A stretch of DNA of 7,471 nt from an uncultured Burkholderiales bacterium (GTDB lineage: Bacteria > Pseudomonadota > Gammaproteobacteria > Burkholderiales > Burkholderiaceae_C). Below are positions 1 to 6,764 of this stretch, in pieces. The notes below the pieces were generated by a model. It did not search any database and had not been told where the DNA came from. It saw only the letters and a program-made list of their open reading frames with translations. The stretch is taken from the NCBI GenBank assembly GCA_903856995.1, contig CAIODK010000303.1:1-7471 (forward strand), in the 5' to 3' direction. The first letter of the stretch is position 1, and each line of letters begins with the position of its first letter. A program made the translations under genes and the position numbers.

Positions 1-98
1 CCCAAGGGTTGCGCCCAATGGTTGACCAAGGCGCTCATGCCGGGTTGCATGCGCAGCACTTGCACATGGCGCGCGGCGGTGGACGGCAGATCCACCAC
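1..98 (-). other. Foreign-looking edge segment, RsmE-like on the minus strand
   Basis: The + strand reading in the sucA frame is open here, but its translation (rich in His, Gly and Arg) does not resemble the helical region that normally precedes LERYLHTKYVGQKRFSLEGG in SucA. On the minus strand, reading from 98 downward, the frame gives VDLPSTAARHVQVLRMQPG. That resembles the N-terminal region of RsmE, the 16S rRNA m3U1498 methyltransferase, where a beta strand is followed by an ARHxxxVLR motif. The resemblance fades after the PG, near base 39, where RsmE proteins usually continue with a short hydrophobic stretch and an Asn/Asp-Gly. The likely explanation is a mis-joined contig end with its breakpoint near base 98. 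A real rearrangement or a chance match is possible. The RsmE reading comes from memory of the family and rests on about 20 residues. Confidence 0.35.
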
Positions 99-2300
99 TT
101 GGAGCGTTACCTGCACACCAAATACGTGGGTCAAAAGCGCTTCTCCCTCGAAGGTGGTGAGAGTTTCATCGCTGCGATGGATGAATTGATTCAGCAAGCT
201 GGCCTCAAAGGCGTGCAAGAAGTGGTGATCGGAATGGCCCACCGTGGCCGTTTGAACGTGTTGGTCAACACCATGCGTAAGTTACCTGCTGACTTGTTCG
301 CTGAATTCGACCACACCGCGCCTGAAGAGTTGCCATCCGGCGACGTCAAGTACCACCAAGGTTTTAGCTCGGACGTATCGACAGCTGGCGGCCCTGTTCA
401 TTTGTCACTCGCGTTCAACCCTTCGCATTTGGAAATCGTCAACCCCGTCGTTGAAGGTTCTGTGCGCGCCCGTATGGACCGCCGCGCTGACCCGCAAGGC
501 AAACAGGTGTTGCCCGTGTTGGTGCACGGCGACTCAGCCTTCGGCGGCCAAGGCGTGAACCAAGAAACGTTGGCATTGGCCCAAACCCGTGGTTACACCA
601 CCGGCGGCACGGTGCACATCATTGTGAACAACCAAATCGGTTTCACCACCTCTGATCCACGCGACATGCGCTCCAGCGTGTTCTGTACCGACATCGTCAA
701 GATGGTCGAAGCGCCTGTGTTGCACGTCAATGGTGACGATCCAGAAGCCGTGGTGTTGGCCACGCAACTGGCACTCGAATACCGGATGACCTTCAGTAAG
801 GACGTGGTGCTCGATATTGTGTGTTTCCGTAAACTCGGCCACAACGAGCAAGACACGCCAGCGCTGACACAGCCGTTGATGTACAAAAAAATCGCTGCTC
901 ACCCTGGGACCCGCAAATTGTTCGCTGAAAAATTGGCGACGCAAGGCTTGGGCGACACCTTGGGTGACGATATGGCCAAGGCTTACCGCGCCGCTTTGGA
1001 TGCAGGCAAGCACACCGATGATCCTGTGTTGACCAACTTCAAAACCAAGTTCACGGTGGACTGGTCGCCCTTCATGGGTAAGAAGTGGACCGACGCCGGT
1101 GAAACCGCGATCCCCATGGCCGAATGGAAACGTTTGGCTGAAAAAATCACCACGATTCCTGCCTCTGTCACGCCTCACCAGTTGGTGAAAAAGGTGTACG
1201 ACGACCGTGCCGCAATGGGCCGGGGTGAAAACCCAGTAGATTGGGGTATGGGAGAACACATGGCTTTCGCATCCTTGGTGGCCAGTGGCTACCCCGTGCG
1301 CTTGTCTGGCGAAGATTGCGGTCGTGGCACGTTCACGCACCGTCACGCTGTGATTCACGATCAAAAACGTGAAAAGTGGGATACCGGAACCTACGTCGCG
1401 TTGCAAAACGTGACGGAGAACCAAGCGCCCTTCACCGTGATTGATTCGATCTTGTCTGAAGAAGCTGTGCTCGGTTTTGAGTACGGCTATGCCTCCAACG
1501 ATCCCAACACCATGGTGATTTGGGAAGCTCAGTTCGGTGACTTCGCCAACGGTGCCCAAGTGGTGATCGATCAGTTCATCGCCTCGGGTGAAGTTAAGTG
1601 GGGCCGCGTTAACGGCTTGACCTTGATGTTGCCGCATGGCTACGAAGGCCAAGGCCCAGAGCACAGCTCTGCACGTCTTGAGCGCTTCATGCAATTGGCG
1701 GCTGACACCAATATGCAGATCGTGCAGCCCACCACAGCCAGCCAGATCTTCCACGTGTTGCGCCGTCAAATGGTGCGCGACTTGCGCAAGCCTTTGATCA
1801 TCTTCACACCGAAGTCGTTGTTGCGTAACAAAGACGCCACTTCGCCCGTCTCTGAATTCACCAAAGGTTCATTCCAAACCATCATTCCTGAAAACAAAGC
1901 GCTGAAGACCGACAAGGTCAAACGCATTTTGGTTTGCTCAGGCAAGGTTTACTACGACTTGGTCAAAAAGCGTGAAGAGTTGGGCGCTGACGACGTGGCT
2001 ATCTTGCGCGCCGAACAGCTCTACCCCTTCCCGCACAAAGCCTTTGCGACAGAGCTCAAGAAGTACCCCAACGCCACAGATTTGGTGTGGACACAAGATG
2101 AGCCACAAAACCAAGGCGCATGGTTCTTCGTGCAGCACTACATCCACGAAAACATGTTGCCAGGCCAAAAGCTGGGCTACTCGGGTCGTGCTGCTTCTGC
2201 TTCACCTGCCGTGGGTTACTCACACTTGCACCAAGAGCAGCAAAAGTCGCTGGTCGAAGGTGCATTCAGCAAGCTCAAGGGCTTCGTGCTGACCAAATAA
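99..2300 (+). CDS. sucA: 2-oxoglutarate dehydrogenase E1 component, 5'-truncated
   Basis: This is the thiamine-diphosphate E1 subunit of the cytoplasmic 2-oxoglutarate dehydrogenase complex. It decarboxylates 2-oxoglutarate and succinylates the lipoyl group of E2. About 734 codons are recognisable, from LERYLHTKYVGQ at 99 to TAA at 2298-2300. Full-length SucA is about 930-960 residues, so roughly the first 210-220 are missing, including the N-terminal E2-binding region. Visible motifs are GMAHRGRLNVL (about 231-263) and FNPSHLE (about 414-434), which carry family active-site histidines. The ThDP/Mg motif starts at HGDSAFGGQG (about 525) and ends at NNQIGFTT (about 627). The pyrimidine-binding domain has RLSGEDCGRGTF, LSEEAVLGFEYGYA and HGYEGQGPEHSSARLER. 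The C-terminal domain has SGKVYYDL, EQLYPFPH and SASPAVGY. The frame stays open to the window edge, and a TTG at 9 could be called as a start, but codons before 99 are not SucA-like. No true start is present. sucB follows after 41 bases. Confidence 0.96.
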   Translation: MERYLHTKYVGQKRFSLEGGESFIAAMDELIQQAGLKGVQEVVIGMAHRGRLNVLVNTMRKLPADLFAEFDHTAPEELPSGDVKYHQGFSSDVSTAGGPVHLSLAFNPSHLEIVNPVVEGSVRARMDRRADPQGKQVLPVLVHGDSAFGGQGVNQETLALAQTRGYTTGGTVHIIVNNQIGFTTSDPRDMRSSVFCTDIVKMVEAPVLHVNGDDPEAVVLATQLALEYRMTFSKDVVLDIVCFRKLGHNEQDTPALTQPLMYKKIAAHPGTRKLFAEKLATQGLGDTLGDDMAKAYRAALDAGKHTDDPVLTNFKTKFTVDWSPFMGKKWTDAGETAIPMAEWKRLAEKITTIPASVTPHQLVKKVYDDRAAMGRGENPVDWGMGEHMAFASLVASGYPVRLSGEDCGRGTFTHRHAVIHDQKREKWDTGTYVALQNVTENQAPFTVIDSILSEEAVLGFEYGYASNDPNTMVIWEAQFGDFANGAQVVIDQFIASGEVKWGRVNGLTLMLPHGYEGQGPEHSSARLERFMQLAADTNMQIVQPTTASQIFHVLRRQMVRDLRKPLIIFTPKSLLRNKDATSPVSEFTKGSFQTIIPENKALKTDKVKRILVCSGKVYYDLVKKREELGADDVAILRAEQLYPFPHKAFATELKKYPNATDLVWTQDEPQNQGAWFFVQHYIHENMLPGQKLGYSGRAASASPAVGYSHLHQEQQKSLVEGAFSKLKGFVLTK

Positions 2301-2327
2301 TAAATCGTTGAACCGAACATACACATC

Positions 2328-2334
2328 AAGAAAG
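2328..2334 (+). promoter_or_regulatory. Ribosome binding site of sucB
   Basis: The purine run AAGAAAG lies 7 bases before the ATG at 2342. It matches the 5' half of the canonical anti-SD complement (AGAAAGGAGG). It supports ATG 2342 as the sucB start, which also gives the usual short N-terminus leading straight into the lipoyl domain. Confidence 0.5.
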
Positions 2335-2341
2335 AATTCAT

Positions 2342-3583
2342 ATGGCAATCGTAGAAGTTAAAGTCCCACAGCTGTCCGAATCCGTGGCTGAAGCCACCAT
2401 GCTGCAATGGAAAAAGAAAGTTGGCGAGTTCGTCGCTGCTGACGAAATTTTGATCGACATCGAGACCGACAAAGTCGTGCTCGAAGTGCCCGCACCTGCT
2501 GCTGGCGTGTTGTGTGAAATCCTCGTTGCCGATGGTGGCACGGTGGCTGCTGAACAGCTCATCGCCCGCATCGATACAGATGGCAAAGCCTCTGCTGCTG
2601 CGCCTGCAGCTGCACCAGCTCAAGCCGCTGCTGCCCCAGCTGCCGCCGCCGCAGTCTCCAGCAGCAAAGCAGGTGTGGCTATGCCTGCCGCCGCCAAGCT
2701 GATGGCAGACAATCATTTGGCCGCGGGCTCTGTGTCTGGCACAGGCAAAGACGGCCGCGTCACCAAAGGTGATGTGCTGTCCGCTGTGGCAGGTGGCGTT
2801 CAATCTACAGCCGCTGTGATCCCCACTGGCGCACCGACCAAAGCATTGCCGCAAGTGGCTGCTCCCTCAGTCGCTTTGGGTGACCGCCCAGAGCAACGCG
2901 TGCCCATGACACGTCTGCGCGCCCGTGTGGCCGAGCGTCTGTTGCAATCGCAGTCGACCAACGCCATTCTGACCACCTTCAACGAAATCAACATGGCGCC
3001 TGTCATGGACATGCGCAAACGCATGCAGGATCGTTTCGAAAAAGAACATGGCGTCAAGCTCGGCTTCATGAGCTTCTTCGTCAAAGCGGCCGTGCACGCC
3101 TTGAAGAAGTTCCCCGTTTTGAATGCGTCAGTCGATGGCAACGACATCGTCTACCACGGCTACTTCGACATCGGTATCGCTGTGGGTTCACCACGCGGTT
3201 TGGTGGTGCCAATTTTGCGCAACGCAGATCAAATGAGTTTTGCTGACATCGAGAAGAAAATTGGTGAGTTCGGTGCCAAAGCCCGTGACGGCAAGTTGGG
3301 TCTCGAAGAGATGACCGGCGGTACTTTCTCCATCTCTAACGGTGGCACCTTCGGCTCCATGATGTCCACACCGATCATCAACCCACCACAATCTGCGATT
3401 CTTGGCGTGCACGCGACCAAAGACCGCGCCATGGTTGAAAACGGCCAGGTCGTGGTTCGTCCTATGAACTACTTTGCCATGTCTTACGACCACCGCATCA
3501 TTGACGGCCGCGAAGCTGTCTTGGGCTTGGTGGCAATGAAAGAAGCTCTGGAAGATCCAGCTCGCTTGTTGTTTGATATCTAA
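2342..3583 (+). CDS. sucB: Dihydrolipoyllysine-residue succinyltransferase (E2 of 2-oxoglutarate dehydrogenase)
   Basis: The product (413 aa, normal length) forms the E2 core of the 2-oxoglutarate dehydrogenase complex and moves the succinyl group from lipoamide to CoA. Residues 1-77 are a single lipoyl domain; DIETDKVVLEV at 39-49 places the lipoylated lysine at K44. An Ala/Pro-rich flexible linker spans about 82-108. The peripheral subunit-binding domain covers about 113-150 (MPAAAKLMADN, then GRVTKGDVL) and docks E1/E3. A second Ala/Pro/Val-rich linker runs to about 182. The catalytic acyltransferase domain covers 184-413, with the SYDHRIIDG signature at 381-389, so H384 and D388 are the predicted catalytic residues. 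The substrate-type motifs TTFNEINM and the C-terminal DPARLLFDI favour a succinyl- over an acetyltransferase, as does the sucA/lpd context. Known alternative names are odhB and kgdB. The lpd start lies 14 bases after the TAA stop. Confidence 0.97.
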   Translation: MAIVEVKVPQLSESVAEATMLQWKKKVGEFVAADEILIDIETDKVVLEVPAPAAGVLCEILVADGGTVAAEQLIARIDTDGKASAAAPAAAPAQAAAAPAAAAAVSSSKAGVAMPAAAKLMADNHLAAGSVSGTGKDGRVTKGDVLSAVAGGVQSTAAVIPTGAPTKALPQVAAPSVALGDRPEQRVPMTRLRARVAERLLQSQSTNAILTTFNEINMAPVMDMRKRMQDRFEKEHGVKLGFMSFFVKAAVHALKKFPVLNASVDGNDIVYHGYFDIGIAVGSPRGLVVPILRNADQMSFADIEKKIGEFGAKARDGKLGLEEMTGGTFSISNGGTFGSMMSTPIINPPQSAILGVHATKDRAMVENGQVVVRPMNYFAMSYDHRIIDGREAVLGLVAMKEALEDPARLLFDI

Positions 3584-3597
3584 TTCCAGAGATTCCT

Positions 3598-5025
3598 ATG
3601 AGTAAACAATTCGACGTCGTCGTCATTGGTGGTGGCCCTGGTGGCTACATCGCAGCCATCCGCGCTGCACAACTCGGTTTCCAAGTCGCATGTATCGACG
3701 AGTGGAAAAACGCAGCCGGTGGCCCAGCACCCGGCGGCACCTGTACCAACGTGGGTTGCATCCCGTCTAAGGCTTTGCTGCAGTCCAGCGAACACTTTGA
3801 CCATGCCAACCACCATTTCGCAGACCATGGCATCAGTGCCAAGGATGTGAAGATGGATGTTGCCAAGATGCTGGCTCGCAAGGACAACGTTGTTAAGCAA
3901 AACAACGACGGCATCTTGTACTTATTGAAGAAAAATAAGGTCACGTTCTTCCACGGTCGCGCTTCGTTTGTCAAAACCACCGTAGCCGGTCACGAAATCA
4001 ACGTGGCAGGCAAGGCTGAAGAGGTGATCACGGGCAAGCACATCATCATCGCGACAGGCTCGAACGCCCGTGCGTTGCCAGGCACCCCATTTGACGAAGT
4101 CAACGTGCTGTCCAACGACGGCGCGTTGCGTGTTGGCGCTGTGCCTAAGAAGCTGGCCTTGATTGGTTCGGGTGTGATCGGTTTGGAGATGGGTTCTGTT
4201 TGGCGTCGTCTGGGCGCTGATGTGACCATCCTCGAAGGTCTGCCCACCTTCCTCGGCGCTGTGGACGAGCAAATCGCCAAAGAAGCCAAGAAGGCGTTTG
4301 ACAAGCAAGGCCTGAAGATCGAACTCGGCGTGAAAGTCGGCGAGATCGTCAACGGCAAGAAGGGCGTCACCGTCAACTACACCAACGCCAAAGGCGAAGC
4401 CGTGGTTTTGGATGCCGACAAGCTCATCATCTCCATCGGTCGCGTGGCCAACACGATTGGTTTGAACCCAGAAGCCATTGGCCTGCAGCTCGACGAGCGC
4501 GGCGCCATTGTGGTCGACGGTGACTGCAAAACCAACGTGCCCGGCGTGTGGGCGGTGGGCGATGTGGTGCGTGGACCTATGCTCGCGCACAAGGCGGAAG
4601 AAGAGGGCGTGGCTGTCGCTGAGCGTATTGCTGGCCAACACGGTCACGTCAACTTCAATACCATCCCTTGGGTCATCTATACCAGCCCTGAAATTGCTTG
4701 GGTGGGCCGAACAGAGCAGCAGCTCAAGGCTGACGGCGTTGCATACAAAGCCGGCACGTTCCCGTTCCTCGCGAACGGCCGTGCACGCGCTTTGGGCGAC
4801 ACCACCGGTATGGTGAAGTTCTTGGCCGATGCCACGACCGACGAAATCTTGGGCGTCCACATGGTGGGCCCTCAGGTTTCCGAGTTGATCTCTGAAGCCG
4901 TGGTGGCGATGGAGTTCAAGGCCTCAGCCGAAGACATCGCACGCATTTGCCATGCGCATCCTTCCTTGTCTGAAGCGACGAAAGAAGCGGCTTTGGCTGT
5001 GGACAAGCGTACCTTGAACTTCTAA
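3598..5025 (+). CDS. lpdA: Dihydrolipoyl dehydrogenase (E3)
   Basis: This FAD-dependent disulfide oxidoreductase (475 aa, usual length) reoxidises the dihydrolipoyl group of E2 and reduces NAD+. The N-terminal Rossmann FAD motif is VVVIGGGPGGYIAA (7-20). The redox-active pair is C49/C54 in GGTCTNVGCIPSKAL (47-61). A short insert, KNAAGGPAPGG, lies just before it, of the kind also found in Pseudomonas/Azotobacter-type enzymes. The NAD-binding motif is LIGSGVIGLEMGS (188-200). The second FAD contact is VWAVGDV (317-323). The dimerisation domain carries the catalytic dyad in HAHPSLSEA, H454 and E459. There is no N-terminal lipoyl domain, unlike the E3 fused to a lipoyl domain found in many betaproteobacterial pyruvate dehydrogenase operons. 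This one is therefore probably dedicated to the oxoglutarate complex. The start has only a weak purine patch (AGAGA) upstream, so coupling to sucB translation is plausible. It is the last gene before the terminator. Confidence 0.97.
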   Translation: MSKQFDVVVIGGGPGGYIAAIRAAQLGFQVACIDEWKNAAGGPAPGGTCTNVGCIPSKALLQSSEHFDHANHHFADHGISAKDVKMDVAKMLARKDNVVKQNNDGILYLLKKNKVTFFHGRASFVKTTVAGHEINVAGKAEEVITGKHIIIATGSNARALPGTPFDEVNVLSNDGALRVGAVPKKLALIGSGVIGLEMGSVWRRLGADVTILEGLPTFLGAVDEQIAKEAKKAFDKQGLKIELGVKVGEIVNGKKGVTVNYTNAKGEAVVLDADKLIISIGRVANTIGLNPEAIGLQLDERGAIVVDGDCKTNVPGVWAVGDVVRGPMLAHKAEEEGVAVAERIAGQHGHVNFNTIPWVIYTSPEIAWVGRTEQQLKADGVAYKAGTFPFLANGRARALGDTTGMVKFLADATTDEILGVHMVGPQVSELISEAVVAMEFKASAEDIARICHAHPSLSEATKEAALAVDKRTLNF

Positions 5026-5047
5026 CATTGTTCATTGCTTTACTGCT

Positions 5048-5077
5048 AAAAAGCCCGTTGGTTCAACGGGCTTTTTT
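5048..5077 (+). terminator. Rho-independent terminator of sucAB-lpd
   Basis: The left arm AAAAAGCCCGTTG (5048-5060) is perfectly complementary to CAACGGGCTTTTT (5064-5076). This gives a 13-bp stem with a GTT loop, or effectively a GC-rich 8-bp core followed by a T6 tract at 5072-5077. It begins 22 bases after the lpd stop. The A-tract on the left arm could in principle allow termination in both directions, but no convergent gene is present here. Confidence 0.93.
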
Positions 5078-5103
5078 CATGAGCAAGGCACAATAGAGCG
5101 CTT

Positions 5104-6213
5104 ATGTCAGTCAACCAACCCGTACATCAAAACTACCTCAAAGAACTCAAAATTCGAGGCTTCCAAAGCGACCCTGCGCAGCTGCGTGCCATCGATGCGC
5201 TGGAACGCTGTGCCAGCGAGTGGGCTGCCTACAAAGAGAAACGCTCTAACACCCTTAAGAAGTTGGTGAATCGCCCCTCGATTCCGCGTGGCGTTTACAT
5301 GTATGGTGGCGTGGGACGCGGCAAAAGTTTTTTGATGGATTGTTTTTTTGAGGCAGTGCCCATCAAGCGTAAAACGCGCCTGCACTTTCACGAGTTCATG
5401 CGTGAGGTGCATCGCGAGCTGCGCGAGTTGCAAGGCACGGTCAACCCATTGGATGTGCTGGGCAAGAAAATGTCCAAACGATTCAAGCTGATTTGCTTTG
5501 ATGAATTCCATGTGGCGGACATCACCGATGCCATGATCTTGCATCGTTTGCTGGATGCTTTGTTTGAAAACGGCGTGGGTTTTGTGACGACCTCCAATTT
5601 CAAGCCCGACGATCTCTATCCGGGTGGCATGCACCGCGACCGAATTTTGCCTGCGATTGCGTTACTCAACAAAGAGTTGGAAATCATCAACGTGGACAAC
5701 GGCACGGACTATCGTCGTCGCACCTTGGAGCAAGTGGCGCTGTATTTGCGTCCCTTAGGTGAGAAGGCGGATGCTGCGATGACCAGTGCATTCAATCGAT
5801 TGGCAGAGTGCCAAGACGAGGCGCCTGTTTTGCATATTGAATCGCGCGAAATCAAAGCTCGCCGTCGCGCCGGTGGTGTGGTCTGGTTTGATTTCAAATC
5901 GCTTTGCGGCGGTCCCAGGTCGCAGAACGATTATTTGGAAATAGCCAGCCAATTCCACACTGTGTTGCTGAGTGATGTGCCTCACATGCCGGTCAACAAA
6001 GCAGCCGAAGCGCGTCGCTTTACCTGGTTGGTGGATGTGTTGTACGACCGCCGTGTCAAGTTGATGTTGTCGGCTGCTGTACCGCCGGAAGAGCTGTACA
6101 CCGAAGGTCCGATGTCGCATGAGTTCCCACGCACGGTATCGCGGTTGAATGAGATGCAATCGGCTGAGTTCCTGGCGCTAGAGCGTCGCACGGTGGATAC
6201 GGGGTTGACATGA
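5104..6213 (+). CDS. zapE: Cell division protein ZapE (AFG1-family ATPase)
   Basis: The product is a 369-residue P-loop ATPase of the AFG1/LACE1 family, normal in length. In E. coli, ZapE is a cytoplasmic protein that acts with FtsZ at the division ring, notably under stress; that role is carried over by homology. Walker A is GGVGRGKS (68-75), preceded by YMY and followed by FLMD. Walker B is LICFDEFHV (129-137), followed by DITDAMIL. A sensor-like VTTSN sits at 161-165, followed by PDDLYPGGMHRDR. Further family motifs are TDYRRR (201-206), WFDFKSLCGGPRSQNDY (261-277) and LVDVLYDRRVKL (309-320). The ATG at 5104 is the first in frame after the lpd terminator, 26 bases downstream of it. A CACAAT hexamer at 5089-5094 is a weak -10 candidate, too close to the ATG for a normal leader. 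The last bases overlap the next gene by ATGA. Confidence 0.93.
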   Translation: MSVNQPVHQNYLKELKIRGFQSDPAQLRAIDALERCASEWAAYKEKRSNTLKKLVNRPSIPRGVYMYGGVGRGKSFLMDCFFEAVPIKRKTRLHFHEFMREVHRELRELQGTVNPLDVLGKKMSKRFKLICFDEFHVADITDAMILHRLLDALFENGVGFVTTSNFKPDDLYPGGMHRDRILPAIALLNKELEIINVDNGTDYRRRTLEQVALYLRPLGEKADAAMTSAFNRLAECQDEAPVLHIESREIKARRRAGGVVWFDFKSLCGGPRSQNDYLEIASQFHTVLLSDVPHMPVNKAAEARRFTWLVDVLYDRRVKLMLSAAVPPEELYTEGPMSHEFPRTVSRLNEMQSAEFLALERRTVDTGLT

Positions 6214-6764
6214 AGAAACAAGTGATTTTTTTAAATGTTTTTTTCTGTGCTTTCGCATGGAGCGCTGAGTTGGTTTCAGGTTTTCCCTCCGAGGCCCAGC
6301 GGGACGAAGAGCGGACCCGTTTGACCCTTCAGCGCCAGCAGTTTGAAGAGAAATACAAGCAAGAAATGAAGCAGTGTTATCAGAATTTTGATGTCACCAG
6401 CTGTCGCATAGAGGCACGTGACCGCCGCATTGAAGCCAATAAAATTTTGCGTAAAGATGAGCTGCGCTTTAATGCATTAGAGCGTCAGATCCATGCTGAG
6501 GAGACGCGAGGCAGCATCGCTGAACGTAACAGCGAAGCGCAAACCAAAGATGCTGAAGCACGTCGTGCAGCCTCCATCGCGGCATCCAAAGAGACGGCCG
6601 ATGAGAATGCAAAAAAACAAATCGAGCATGCGCTCCAAGGCACCAAGCGCGGCGAGTATGAGCTACGCCAGCGTGAAGCCGCTCAGCACAAAGCGGACCT
6701 AGAAAAGAAACTGCGCGAGCGCAACAAAGAGCCTGCAGCCCCGCTGCCGCGACCCGGCGAATGA
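6210..6764 (+). CDS. Exported coiled-coil protein of unknown function
   Basis: I do not recognise a named family. The 184-residue product starts with MKK and a hydrophobic stretch (VIFLNVFFCAFAW, 5-17). WSA-E suggests signal peptidase cleavage near residue 19, so the mature protein is probably periplasmic. The rest is highly charged (Glu, Lys, Arg, Gln, Ala) and predicted helical or coiled-coil from about 28 to 172, ending in a Pro-rich tail (PAAPLPRPGE). Two cysteines, C56 and C65 in CYQNFDVTSC, lie between charged helices and could form a disulfide after export. Similar short proteins with a CY-x-F-x-V-x-x-C patch occur in Burkholderiales, as far as I recall. The ATG overlaps the zapE stop (ATGA at 6210-6213), with GGGG at 6201-6204 as a possible ribosome site. 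Its own stop overlaps the helicase start. The signal sequence uses unusually T-rich codons. A partner in the envelope is possible but unsupported. Confidence 0.85.
   Translation: MKKQVIFLNVFFCAFAWSAELVSGFPSEAQRDEERTRLTLQRQQFEEKYKQEMKQCYQNFDVTSCRIEARDRRIEANKILRKDELRFNALERQIHAEETRGSIAERNSEAQTKDAEARRAASIAASKETADENAKKQIEHALQGTKRGEYELRQREAAQHKADLEKKLRERNKEPAAPLPRPGE

Noticed and set aside
534..1769. 411-codon open frame on the minus strand, opposite sucA
   Set aside because: It lies wholly opposite highly conserved SucA codons. Its His/Val/Gly-rich translation has no recognisable domain. It is explained by third-position bias of the real gene.
2334..2344. Adjacent GAATTC and CATATG at the sucB start look like an EcoRI/NdeI cloning junction
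   Set aside because: sucA ends naturally upstream and sucB runs on downstream in the expected order and spacing, with no vector sequence. The purine-rich RBS plus ATG produces these sites by chance.
2582..2665. Low-complexity GCTGCTGC/GCAGCTGC repeats
   Set aside because: They encode the Ala/Pro flexible linker between the lipoyl and subunit-binding domains of E2, which is expected in the family.
3703..3759. Insert before the redox cysteines of the E3 and Thr instead of Leu after the first Cys
   Set aside because: Similar inserts occur in other proteobacterial E3 enzymes, and both cysteines and the rest of the motif are intact.
3922..4860. 312-codon open frame on the minus strand, opposite lpd
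   Set aside because: It is a mirror of lpd codon usage with no domain and no credible start context, while the + strand carries every E3 motif.
5068..5094. Possible sigma-70 promoter for zapE (GGGCTT with CACAAT)
   Set aside because: The match to consensus is poor, the -35 part is inside the terminator stem, and the start would fall almost on the ATG.
5325..5349. T6-T7 runs in zapE (and again at 6226-6244) as possible frameshift or slippage sites
   Set aside because: The frame is intact across all of them. They encode ordinary Phe/Leu codons, and no alternative-frame product is evident.
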